The position numbers and the translations under genes were made by a program. 64,000 nucleotides of DNA from assembly GCA_914767715.1 (NCBI GenBank), contig OU612072.1, positions 3,598,001-3,662,000 of the forward strand, read 5' to 3'. The notes beneath the pieces are model-generated. The model was not told the origin of the DNA. It made no database searches and worked only from the letters and a program-made list of their open reading frames with translations. This stretch comes from Membranipora membranacea (lineage: Eukaryota > Bryozoa > Gymnolaemata > Cheilostomatida > Membraniporidae). Position 1 is the stretch's first letter. Each line of letters starts with the position of its first letter. Shown here in pieces: positions 11,271 through 22,679 of the stretch.

Positions 11271-12667
11271 GCTATTCCCCGCATCGAATCTGGGCATTAA
11301 AAAGTGTTGGGGCAAGCTATTCCCCGCATCGAATCTGGGCATTAAAAAGTGTTGGGGCAAGCTATTCCCCGCATCGAATCTGGGCATTAAAAAGTGTTGG
11401 GGCAAGCTATTCCCCGCATCGAATCTGGGCATTAAAAAGTGTTGGGGCAAGCTATTCCCCGCATCGAATCTGGGCATTAAAAAGTGTTGGGGCAAGCTAT
11501 TCCCCGCATCGAATCTGGGCATTAAAAAGTGTTGGGGCAAGCTATTCCCCGCATCGAATCTGGGCATTAAAAAGTGTTGGGGCAAGCTATTCCCCGCATC
11601 GAATCTGGGCATTAAAAAGTGTTGGGGCAAGCTATTCCCCGCATCGAATCTGGGCATTAAAAAGTGTTGGGGCAAGCTATTCCCCGCATCGAATCTGGGC
11701 ATTAAAAAGTGTTGGGGCAAGCTATTCCCCGCATCGAATCTGGGCATTAAAAAGTGTTGGGGCAAGCTATTCCCCGCATCGAATCTGGGCATTAAAAAGT
11801 GTTGGGGCAAGCTATTCCCCGCATCGAATCTGGGCATTAAAAAGTGTTGGGGCAAGCTATTCCCCGCATCGAATCTGGGCATTAAAAAGTGTTGGGGCAA
11901 GCTATTCCCCGCATCGAATCTGGGCATTAAAAAGTGTTGGGGCAAGCTATTCCCCGCATCGAATCTGGGCATTAAAAAGTGTTGGGGCAAGCTATTCCCC
12001 GCATCGAATCTGGGCATTAAAAAGTGTTGGGGCAAGCTATTCCCCGCATCGAATCTGGGCATTAAAAAGTGTTGGGGCAAGCTATTCCCCGCATCGAATC
12101 TGGGCATTAAAAAGTGTTGGGGCAAGCTATTCCCCGCATCGAATCTGGGCATTAAAAAGTGTTGGGGCAAGCTATTCCCCGCATCGAATCTGGGCATTAA
12201 AAAGTGTTGGGGCAAGCTATTCCCCGCATCGAATCTGGGCATTAAAAAGTGTTGGGGCAAGCTATTCCCCGCATCGAATCTGGGCATTAAAAAGTGTTGG
12301 GGCAAGCTATTCCCCGCATCGAATCTGGGCATTAAAAAGTGTTGGGGCAAGCTATTCCCCGCATCGAATCTGGGCATTAAAAAGTGTTGGGGCAAGCTAT
12401 TCCCCGCATCGAATCTGGGCATTAAAAAGTGTTGGGGCAAGCTATTCCCCGCATCGAATCTGGGCATTAAAAAGTGTTGGGGCAAGCTATTCCCCGCATC
12501 GAATCTGGGCATTAAAAAGTGTTGGGGCAAGCTATTCCCCGCATCGAATCTGGGCATTAAAAAGTGTTGGGGCAAGCTATTCCCCGCATCGAATCTGGGC
12601 ATTAAAAAGTGTTGGGGCAAGCTATTCCCCGCATCGAATCTGGGCATTAAAAAGTGTTGGGGCAAGC
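11271..12667 (+). repeat. 45-bp satellite, 31 visible copies
   Basis: Perfect 45-bp units running from GCTATTCCCC through GCATCGAATCTGGGC and ATTAAAAAGTGTT to TTGGGGCAA. 31 complete copies plus 2 bp are present before the N run, so the true number is unknown. The last nine bases of each unit (TTGGGGCAA) match the preceding 9-mer at 8 of 9 positions. The unit's core CCCCGCATCGAATCTGGGC is shared with the 61-bp unit to the right. Confidence 0.95.
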
Positions 12668-12867
12668 NNNNNNNNNNNNNNNNNNNNNNNNNNNNNNNNN
12701 NNNNNNNNNNNNNNNNNNNNNNNNNNNNNNNNNNNNNNNNNNNNNNNNNNNNNNNNNNNNNNNNNNNNNNNNNNNNNNNNNNNNNNNNNNNNNNNNNNNN
12801 NNNNNNNNNNNNNNNNNNNNNNNNNNNNNNNNNNNNNNNNNNNNNNNNNNNNNNNNNNNNNNNNNNN
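12668..12867. other. Assembly gap of 200 N
   Basis: Exactly 200 N at the point where the 45-bp array would pass into the 61-bp array. A round 200 is a placeholder length used in scaffolding, so true size, copy numbers and even relative orientation here are unknown. Confidence 0.98.
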
Positions 12868-15800
12868 GAAGGGCTGGGGCCCTCCTTGCGCGTCCAGCTT
12901 CCCCCGCATCGAATCTGGGCCACGCTGCGAAGGGCTGGGGCCCTCCTTGCGCGTCCAGCTTCCCCCGCATCGAATCTGGGCCACGCTGCGAAGGGCTGGG
13001 GCCCTCCTTGCGCGTCCAGCTTCCCCCGCATCGAATCTGGGCCACGCTGCGAAGGGCTGGGGCCCTCCTTGCGCGTCCAGCTTCCCCCGCATCGAATCTG
13101 GGCCACGCTGCGAAGGGCTGGGGCCCTCCTTGCGCGTCCAGCTTCCCCCGCATCGAATCTGGGCCACGCTGCGAAGGGCTGGGGCCCTCCTTGCGCGTCC
13201 AGCTTCCCCCGCATCGAATCTGGGCCACGCTGCGAAGGGCTGGGGCCCTCCTTGCGCGTCCAGCTTCCCCCGCATCGAATCTGGGCCACGCTGCGAAGGG
13301 CTGGGGCCCTCCTTGCGCGTCCAGCTTCCCCCGCATCGAATCTGGGCCACGCTGCGAAGGGCTGGGGCCCTCCTTGCGCGTCCAGCTTCCCCCGCATCGA
13401 ATCTGGGCCACGCTGCGAAGGGCTGGGGCCCTCCTTGCGCGTCCAGCTTCCCCCGCATCGAATCTGGGCCACGCTGCGAAGGGCTGGGGCCCTCCTTGCG
13501 CGTCCAGCTTCCCCCGCATCGAATCTGGGCCACGCTGCGAAGGGCTGGGGCCCTCCTTGCGCGTCCAGCTTCCCCCGCATCGAATCTGGGCCACGCTGCG
13601 AAGGGCTGGGGCCCTCCTTGCGCGTCCAGCTTCCCCCGCATCGAATCTGGGCCACGCTGCGAAGGGCTGGGGCCCTCCTTGCGCGTCCAGCTTCCCCCGC
13701 ATCGAATCTGGGCCACGCTGCGAAGGGCTGGGGCCCTCCTTGCGCGTCCAGCTTCCCCCGCATCGAATCTGGGCCACGCTGCGAAGGGCTGGGGCCCTCC
13801 TTGCGCGTCCAGCTTCCCCCGCATCGAATCTGGGCCACGCTGCGAAGGGCTGGGGCCCTCCTTGCGCGTCCAGCTTCCCCCGCATCGAATCTGGGCCACG
13901 CTGCGAAGGGCTGGGGCCCTCCTTGCGCGTCCAGCTTCCCCCGCATCGAATCTGGGCCACGCTGCGAAGGGCTGGGGCCCTCCTTGCGCGTCCAGCTTCC
14001 CCCGCATCGAATCTGGGCCACGCTGCGAAGGGCTGGGGCCCTCCTTGCGCGTCCAGCTTCCCCCGCATCGAATCTGGGCCACGCTGCGAAGGGCTGGGGC
14101 CCTCCTTGCGCGTCCAGCTTCCCCCGCATCGAATCTGGGCCACGCTGCGAAGGGCTGGGGCCCTCCTTGCGCGTCCAGCTTCCCCCGCATCGAATCTGGG
14201 CCACGCTGCGAAGGGCTGGGGCCCTCCTTGCGCGTCCAGCTTCCCCCGCATCGAATCTGGGCCACGCTGCGAAGGGCTGGGGCCCTCCTTGCGCGTCCAG
14301 CTTCCCCCGCATCGAATCTGGGCCACGCTGCGAAGGGCTGGGGCCCTCCTTGCGCGTCCAGCTTCCCCCGCATCGAATCTGGGCCACGCTGCGAAGGGCT
14401 GGGGCCCTCCTTGCGCGTCCAGCTTCCCCCGCATCGAATCTGGGCCACGCTGCGAAGGGCTGGGGCCCTCCTTGCGCGTCCAGCTTCCCCCGCATCGAAT
14501 CTGGGCCACGCTGCGAAGGGCTGGGGCCCTCCTTGCGCGTCCAGCTTCCCCCGCATCGAATCTGGGCCACGCTGCGAAGGGCTGGGGCCCTCCTTGCGCG
14601 TCCAGCTTCCCCCGCATCGAATCTGGGCCACGCTGCGAAGGGCTGGGGCCCTCCTTGCGCGTCCAGCTTCCCCCGCATCGAATCTGGGCCACGCTGCGAA
14701 GGGCTGGGGCCCTCCTTGCGCGTCCAGCTTCCCCCGCATCGAATCTGGGCCACGCTGCGAAGGGCTGGGGCCCTCCTTGCGCGTCCAGCTTCCCCCGCAT
14801 CGAATCTGGGCCACGCTGCGAAGGGCTGGGGCCCTCCTTGCGCGTCCAGCTTCCCCCGCATCGAATCTGGGCCACGCTGCGAAGGGCTGGGGCCCTCCTT
14901 GCGCGTCCAGCTTCCCCCGCATCGAATCTGGGCCACGCTGCGAAGGGCTGGGGCCCTCCTTGCGCGTCCAGCTTCCCCCGCATCGAATCTGGGCCACGCT
15001 GCGAAGGGCTGGGGCCCTCCTTGCGCGTCCAGCTTCCCCCGCATCGAATCTGGGCCACGCTGCGAAGGGCTGGGGCCCTCCTTGCGCGTCCAGCTTCCCC
15101 CGCATCGAATCTGGGCCACGCTGCGAAGGGCTGGGGCCCTCCTTGCGCGTCCAGCTTCCCCCGCATCGAATCTGGGCCACGCTGCGAAGGGCTGGGGCCC
15201 TCCTTGCGCGTCCAGCTTCCCCCGCATCGAATCTGGGCCACGCTGCGAAGGGCTGGGGCCCTCCTTGCGCGTCCAGCTTCCCCCGCATCGAATCTGGGCC
15301 ACGCTGCGAAGGGCTGGGGCCCTCCTTGCGCGTCCAGCTTCCCCCGCATCGAATCTGGGCCACGCTGCGAAGGGCTGGGGCCCTCCTTGCGCGTCCAGCT
15401 TCCCCCGCATCGAATCTGGGCCACGCTGCGAAGGGCTGGGGCCCTCCTTGCGCGTCCAGCTTCCCCCGCATCGAATCTGGGCCACGCTGCGAAGGGCTGG
15501 GGCCCTCCTTGCGCGTCCAGCTTCCCCCGCATCGAATCTGGGCCACGCTGCGAAGGGCTGGGGCCCTCCTTGCGCGTCCAGCTTCCCCCGCATCGAATCT
15601 GGGCCACGCTGCGAAGGGCTGGGGCCCTCCTTGCGCGTCCAGCTTCCCCCGCATCGAATCTGGGCCACGCTGCGAAGGGCTGGGGCCCTCCTTGCGCGTC
15701 CAGCTTCCCCCGCATCGAATCTGGGCCACGCTGCGAAGGGCTGGGGCCCTCCTTGCGCGTCCAGCTTCCCCCGCATCGAATCTGGGCCACGCTGCGAAGG

Positions 15801-18800
15801 GCTGGGGCCCTCCTTGCGCGTCCAGCTTCCCCCGCATCGAATCTGGGCCACGCTGCGAAGGGCTGGGGCCCTCCTTGCGCGTCCAGCTTCCCCCGCATCG
15901 AATCTGGGCCACGCTGCGAAGGGCTGGGGCCCTCCTTGCGCGTCCAGCTTCCCCCGCATCGAATCTGGGCCACGCTGCGAAGGGCTGGGGCCCTCCTTGC
16001 GCGTCCAGCTTCCCCCGCATCGAATCTGGGCCACGCTGCGAAGGGCTGGGGCCCTCCTTGCGCGTCCAGCTTCCCCCGCATCGAATCTGGGCCACGCTGC
16101 GAAGGGCTGGGGCCCTCCTTGCGCGTCCAGCTTCCCCCGCATCGAATCTGGGCCACGCTGCGAAGGGCTGGGGCCCTCCTTGCGCGTCCAGCTTCCCCCG
16201 CATCGAATCTGGGCCACGCTGCGAAGGGCTGGGGCCCTCCTTGCGCGTCCAGCTTCCCCCGCATCGAATCTGGGCCACGCTGCGAAGGGCTGGGGCCCTC
16301 CTTGCGCGTCCAGCTTCCCCCGCATCGAATCTGGGCCACGCTGCGAAGGGCTGGGGCCCTCCTTGCGCGTCCAGCTTCCCCCGCATCGAATCTGGGCCAC
16401 GCTGCGAAGGGCTGGGGCCCTCCTTGCGCGTCCAGCTTCCCCCGCATCGAATCTGGGCCACGCTGCGAAGGGCTGGGGCCCTCCTTGCGCGTCCAGCTTC
16501 CCCCGCATCGAATCTGGGCCACGCTGCGAAGGGCTGGGGCCCTCCTTGCGCGTCCAGCTTCCCCCGCATCGAATCTGGGCCACGCTGCGAAGGGCTGGGG
16601 CCCTCCTTGCGCGTCCAGCTTCCCCCGCATCGAATCTGGGCCACGCTGCGAAGGGCTGGGGCCCTCCTTGCGCGTCCAGCTTCCCCCGCATCGAATCTGG
16701 GCCACGCTGCGAAGGGCTGGGGCCCTCCTTGCGCGTCCAGCTTCCCCCGCATCGAATCTGGGCCACGCTGCGAAGGGCTGGGGCCCTCCTTGCGCGTCCA
16801 GCTTCCCCCGCATCGAATCTGGGCCACGCTGCGAAGGGCTGGGGCCCTCCTTGCGCGTCCAGCTTCCCCCGCATCGAATCTGGGCCACGCTGCGAAGGGC
16901 TGGGGCCCTCCTTGCGCGTCCAGCTTCCCCCGCATCGAATCTGGGCCACGCTGCGAAGGGCTGGGGCCCTCCTTGCGCGTCCAGCTTCCCCCGCATCGAA
17001 TCTGGGCCACGCTGCGAAGGGCTGGGGCCCTCCTTGCGCGTCCAGCTTCCCCCGCATCGAATCTGGGCCACGCTGCGAAGGGCTGGGGCCCTCCTTGCGC
17101 GTCCAGCTTCCCCCGCATCGAATCTGGGCCACGCTGCGAAGGGCTGGGGCCCTCCTTGCGCGTCCAGCTTCCCCCGCATCGAATCTGGGCCACGCTGCGA
17201 AGGGCTGGGGCCCTCCTTGCGCGTCCAGCTTCCCCCGCATCGAATCTGGGCCACGCTGCGAAGGGCTGGGGCCCTCCTTGCGCGTCCAGCTTCCCCCGCA
17301 TCGAATCTGGGCCACGCTGCGAAGGGCTGGGGCCCTCCTTGCGCGTCCAGCTTCCCCCGCATCGAATCTGGGCCACGCTGCGAAGGGCTGGGGCCCTCCT
17401 TGCGCGTCCAGCTTCCCCCGCATCGAATCTGGGCCACGCTGCGAAGGGCTGGGGCCCTCCTTGCGCGTCCAGCTTCCCCCGCATCGAATCTGGGCCACGC
17501 TGCGAAGGGCTGGGGCCCTCCTTGCGCGTCCAGCTTCCCCCGCATCGAATCTGGGCCACGCTGCGAAGGGCTGGGGCCCTCCTTGCGCGTCCAGCTTCCC
17601 CCGCATCGAATCTGGGCCACGCTGCGAAGGGCTGGGGCCCTCCTTGCGCGTCCAGCTTCCCCCGCATCGAATCTGGGCCACGCTGCGAAGGGCTGGGGCC
17701 CTCCTTGCGCGTCCAGCTTCCCCCGCATCGAATCTGGGCCACGCTGCGAAGGGCTGGGGCCCTCCTTGCGCGTCCAGCTTCCCCCGCATCGAATCTGGGC
17801 CACGCTGCGAAGGGCTGGGGCCCTCCTTGCGCGTCCAGCTTCCCCCGCATCGAATCTGGGCCACGCTGCGAAGGGCTGGGGCCCTCCTTGCGCGTCCAGC
17901 TTCCCCCGCATCGAATCTGGGCCACGCTGCGAAGGGCTGGGGCCCTCCTTGCTCGTCCAGCTTCCCCCGCATCGAATCTGGGCCACGCTGCGAAGGGCTG
18001 GGGCCCTCCTTGCGCGTCCAGCTTCCCCCGCATCGAATCTGGGCCACGCTGCGAAGGGCTGGGGCCCTCCTTGCGCGTCCAGCTTCCCCCGCATCGAATC
18101 TGGGCCACGCTGCGAAGGGCTGGGGCCCTCCTTGCGCGACCAGCTTCCCCCGCATCGAATCTGGGCCACGCTGCGAAGGGCTGGGGCCCTCCTTGCGCGT
18201 CCAGCTTCCCCGCATCGAATCTGGGCCACGCTGCGAAGGGCTGGGGCCCTCCTTGCGCGTCCAGCTTCCCCGCATCGAATCTGGGCCACGCTGCGAAGGG
18301 CTGGGGCCCTCCTTGCGCGTCCAGCTTCCCCGCATCGAATCTGGGCCACGCTGCGAAGGGCTGGGGCCCTCCTTGCGCGTCCAGCTTCCCCCGCATCGAA
18401 TCTGGGCCACGCTGCGAAGGGCTGGGGCCCTCCTTGCGCGTCCAGCTTCCCCCGCATCGAATCTGGGCCACGCTGCGAAGGGCTGGGGCCCTCCTTGCGC
18501 GTCCAGCTTCCCCCGCATCGAATCTGGGCCACGCTGCGAAGGGCTGGGGCCCTCCTTGCGCGTCCAGCTTCCCCCGCATCGAATCTGGGCCACGCTGCGA
18601 AGGGCTGGGGCCCTCCTTGCGCGTCCAGCTTCCCCCGCATCGAATCTGGGCCACGCTGCGAAGGGCTGGGGCCCTGCTTGCGCGTCCAGCTTCCCCCGCA
18701 TCGAATCTGGGCCACGCTGCGAAGGGCTGGGGCCCTGCTTGCGCGTCCAGCTTCCCCCGCATCGAATCTGGGCCACGCTGCGAAGGGCTGGGGCCCTCCT

Positions 18801-19014
18801 TGCGCGTCCAGCTTCCCCCGCATCGAATCTGGGCCACGCTGCGAAGGGCTGGGGCCCTGCTTGCGCGTCCAGCTTCCCCCGCATCGAATCTGGGCCACGC
18901 TGCGAAGGGCTGGGGCCCTGCTTGCGCGTCCAGCTTCCCCCGCATCGAATCTGGGCCACGCTGCGAAGGGCTGGGGCCCTGCTTGCGCGTCCAGCTTCCC
19001 CCGCATCGAATCCT
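12868..19014 (+). repeat. 61-bp GC-rich satellite, about 100 copies
   Basis: Units of 61 bp run from GAAGGGCTGGGGCCC through TTGCGCGTCCAGC to CCCCGCATCGAATCTGGGC and CACGCTGC. Most copies are identical. Variants cluster at the right end: single substitutions near 17952 and 18139, three or four 60-bp units with one C fewer at about 18205-18385, and units with CCCTGCTTG instead of CCCTCCTTG from about 18675 on. Each unit has about six CpG. 61 is not a multiple of three, and no frame on either strand contains a stop, which produces spurious frames of over 3000 codons. The array ends abruptly at about 19014 in ordinary AT-rich DNA. Confidence 0.95.
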
Positions 19015-19289
19015 CAATTCTGCCTTGCACTCTGTTGGTCGGGAAGCTGTAATTCCACTCAGTGGCATTGGAGTCAAGATGAGACAAGATAGGACAGATA
19101 TAGTAATGAAAGTAGAAGAGAAGTTTAGGAAGACACACATTGCATAGTTGGATGCTTTCTCGTCGATGAAACATATCACAGTTGTAGCTAGACATCAGAG
19201 TGCATCTTGTGTGGAGCAATGTTCACAATATGCAAACTGATATTTATTCATGGGTGTATGAGTTATAACTGTAGTGTTTGATTAGCCTA

Positions 19290-19560
19290 TCCAATATTTA
19301 TTTTACATAATATATTCTTATTGTTTCATGATGAAGTGCGAATTACGATTAGAGAGGCAGATGACAGATATGACCTATATTACAAATATTAATATGAATT
19401 GGGAATGGATTCTCAGCGCACAGTTTTATATTCTAAGCATGATGATTGAATTCTCTTGTCAAATCTTATAAAAATGACACTTGGCAAGAGAAATATACTT
19501 GCTGAGCTCACTTTTAACCATGTCATGATACCACAAGGAAACCAATATCATCAATTGCTA
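19290..19560 (+). repeat. Upstream-region repeat, copy 1
   Basis: Carries AAGCATGATGATTGAA, CTTGTCAAATCTTAT, TGACACTTGGCAA and TACCACAAGGAAAC in order. The same series recurs at about 21345-21715 and 21830-21990. Here it lies just 5' of the first IGFBP-like gene and may include its promoter; no TATA box is obvious. Confidence 0.55.
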
Positions 19561-19716
19561 TTCAATCTCACCACTGAGCCATTGACATCTGCGTCTTGAA
19601 TAGGCATGAACCTCATGACAAATCAGTATATCGCCAGTGTCTTTGAAGATAAGTTGACTGTTTGGCTGATAACTAGATTACCGGAATCTCGATACATTCA
19701 AACTCTTCTCTTCAGA

Positions 19717-20927
19717 ATGTTTACAATCAAAACCTTAGTTATACTGCTGTCTATTGTTTGCACAGCTGCAGCCCTCTCGTGTGCAGCATGTGACCCTATA
19801 CTCAATCCGGTGAGTAAGGAACAAATTGTTAAATTTTCTTAGCCAGGACACATACTACATGCTGCCTTTTTTGTACTGTGTTTTGTTTGTCTGATCATAA
19901 AGTAAAGCAATCTCCAAAGTTAACAGCCTTCCTCTCCTGTGCCATGCTTTGTAGCCGAGCATAGCTTTGAACTGGTAATAATCTCAACCTAAAAATAATG
20001 TTTTCTTCTGCAGTGTGAACCTCTGGTTTGCGGAGAAGGTAGAGGACCAGCCAAAAAAGCTTGTGGTTGTTGTGATATCTGTGGACAACTTCCTGGAGAA
20101 GTGTGCTCTTACGCCTCCAAACCGTAAGCATTTTTATTATTAAGCATGTCCAGTCATGCGACCCAATAATATTTTAGTAATCAATAAATAGCCTGGTATA
20201 AAGGTTTTCGGAGAGGAAATTGAGCATGTAAAAACATTAGTGTTTTTAACTGTGTCACAACTTTTTCCGTAATCATTTCTAACGCTACTGGAACCTTAAA
20301 ACATTATACACTGCATTCATGGGACTGTCATTTTGTTTGGTTTGCCACAGCCCAGCTCAGCCTAAATGATACCTGATTCACATCATTTGCTGCTGCCTTG
20401 TGGCGATCGTGCTTCACCTGTCACTTCAGGCAACTTGGACCACAACCTCCATACTTACTCATTAATATCCTTCAATGTCTCTTATTGCAATGTTTAAGGT
20501 TTTGGGCATTGTTGCATGGTGATAAAACATTCGTTTCTAGATTATTTTTCGTTTGCTTGTCATGATGGCTCCATGCAGGGCCCCTGGCTTGTCATGATGT
20601 AATGTTAATTTAATCCTACGGAAAACAATAATATTTTTTATGGTACAAGACGTAGTAAACAGTTTGTGAAAAGAATCTCGAGTTTTACTACACATTCCAT
20701 GGTTTCCCCTGCGTAACATTCGTCAGAGGATCTTCACTTTAGAAATATGGTTAAGCTAGCCTCAAACTTTCTTCTTGTCTTCATACTGTATATTGGTTTC
20801 TTTTCACAGCTGCCAGAGAGGAGATCGATGTTACTTTGGAGAAAGCACTACACAAAAACTCTCCAATGGACTGATCAAAATTAATTTTCCCTCAATCCTT
20901 GATGAGGGAGTATGTATCAGTGGCTAA
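19717..20927 (+). CDS. Secreted single IGFBP-type domain protein, copy 1 (3 exons, 106 aa)
   Basis: Exons 19717-19809, 20014-20123 and 20810-20927 (stop 20925-20927), joined by GT-AG introns in phases 0 and 2. Residues 1-20 form a hydrophobic signal peptide (MFTIKTLVILLSIVCTAAAL). The mature chain has 12 cysteines (22, 25, 32, 37, 48, 50, 51, 54, 62, 69, 75, 103). It includes the hallmark CGCCDIC at 48-54, then GEVC and PCQRGDRC, the pattern of the insulin-like-growth-factor-binding N-terminal domain, with no second domain. An in-frame ATG lies upstream at 19606, but starting there would bury the signal peptide. By family knowledge such short proteins are secreted and may bind insulin-like ligands or act in immunity; that role is inference. 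A close paralog lies at 26442-27441 with the same intron phases. Confidence 0.82.
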
Positions 20928-21260
20928 AAACAATTCCGTAAATATAAGCTCTAAAACTTACTGATGCAAATTATTTTTCACAGCTGTTTTAATATTCCAT
21001 TGTTTGCTGGCAGTCGCCAATGATTTAACTGTTAAACAATTCTTGATCACACTTTTTATATAATATTATTGCTTGCTGCTACTAACAATACATAATGGCA
21101 GTATTGAAAAATGTTCTCAGCTCATCAACTTAACCAGCCAACAAGTTCTATCCACGTATTTAATAATAATCATGAAATAGTAATAGCTAATAATAGTGCA
21201 CTTGTGCTGATGAGTGTAATTTTGAACCAAAGAGCAGCTAACTCCTGACCCCGAATGACG
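20928..21260. other. 3' flank of IGFBP-like gene 1
   Basis: AT-rich, containing the presumed 3' UTR. No perfect AATAAA is prominent close to the stop codon. Nothing else recognised. Confidence 0.4.
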
Positions 21261-22100
21261 TATGGCGCATTGTCAAGATTAAAACGGTCATTCATTGACA
21301 GACAATGTTGAAATTCAGTGTCTCAAATCTCACACAATATGACTTCTTGCTTCGTTATAAAGTGTGAATTCCAAACGGCTCCCAGATGAGAGACTTGTAT
21401 ATTACAAATAATAATGGAAATTTGGAATAGCTTGGAGTCCAAAGTTAAGGGTGAACTGAAATTCAGATTTAGCATTAATTATAGAGACTCTGTAGTCCAT
21501 CTACAGAGGTTTTATGATAATATATTTGGCGCCAAAGAGGAGCAAATGTACAGACTCGGACTTGGTTGATCTATCAACCTGGATAGGGATGCATTGCTTG
21601 TTTTAAGCATGATGATTGAAATGTCCTGTCAAATCTTATCAATGACACTTGGCAAAAGACCAGATGAGATCACTGTAGAATCTGTCTCTGTCATGGTACC
21701 ACAAGGAAACATATAACAGATAAGGTCATAGATGTTTTCTTGTCTTTTTTGACAGTGAATGCTCCCTGCCGATACACCTGTGATGATTTGTAAAACTATG
21801 CAATTTAATTCAAAACATATCCATGACCTACCGAGACAGCTGGTAACTCTTCTAGGACAGAAATTTCCAAGCTGTATTTTAAGTGTGATGATTGAAATGT
21901 CCTGTCAAGTTTAATTACTGGCAAGAAAAATAAATACCAGATGACATCACTGTATAGAATCTGTAATGGTACTACAAGTAAACACATAAGAGCAGCTTAC
22001 TTCTCTGTTAGATTTCTATGACACATGAAGTTTTGTGTACATAATCTTCTATTTGGCATGACCACAAATGAAGTATGGCTCATTGTCAAGATTAGAGCAT
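21261..22100 (+). repeat. Two extra copies of the IGFBP-gene upstream region, without exons
   Basis: 21345-21715 and 21830-21990 repeat the series found upstream of gene 1 (AAGCATGATGATTGAAATG, CCTGTCAA, GGCAAAAGACCAGATGA, GGTACCACAAGGAAAC). GTATGGCGCATTGTCAAGAT at about 21260 recurs with changes at about 22073 and 27749. No signal-peptide or cysteine-rich exon follows either copy before 26.4 kb, so these look like remnants of further tandem gene copies whose exons were lost, or duplicated regulatory sequence. Confidence 0.5.
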
Positions 22101-22679
22101 ATATTAATTGCTAGCTCTGTGTTACACATGATCCAAGTCTGACATCTTAATCTATAACTAGGGGGTCAATGTCAAACAACAATTTTGGCATTATTCTGAG
22201 GAAGAATCAGTAGCTGATGGTTATTTAATAATGCCGATCAAAGTTTATGTGAAGTATGACCAAGCCAGATTGGCAAGCGATTCATGTTCGATGAGAACAT
22301 TACAATTTGTTTTTTTTATATGACTATCCATCCAAGGAGTACGACTTCATCTATCTAGCTATTTTGATGTAGAACTGCACGAAGCTATAGGGAATATTGA
22401 TTCGCTACTTTTTACCATCAACTACGACAGCTTGCTTTCTGCAGGTGTCTCGTCTCAATGATTATTTCGTACAGAAGTTATGATCTCTTTCTTTTCTTCT
22501 CAAGGCAGGGGCAGTTTAATATGAAAATTTATTATATTAATTAATTATATTATTATTAATTTATAAGTACATCCTTATTGCTGTGGTAATAAGCATATGA
22601 TTTGAAATATGCAGAATTTAATATGATAGATTCCGCATTATAATTATTTTTGTGTGATTACTTCCTAGGCCTACAGGCT

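Noticed and set aside
9885-19014. CRISPR array
   Set aside because: Repeats are directly adjacent with no unique spacers, and the DNA is from an animal.
6700-19014. Telomere or proven centromere
   Set aside because: No TTAGGG-type repeat; a centromere call would need CENP-A or chromosome-wide data.
8505-19219. Very long open frames (up to 3408 codons) on both strands across the satellite
   Set aside because: They arise because 9, 45 and 61-bp units contain no stop codons in any frame. They cross the N gap, overlap on both strands, have no splice or codon-use support, and translate to simple repeats.
19606-19716. Earlier start for IGFBP-like gene 1 at 19606
   Set aside because: It would add 37 residues before a good signal peptide, and the second copy has no equivalent extension.
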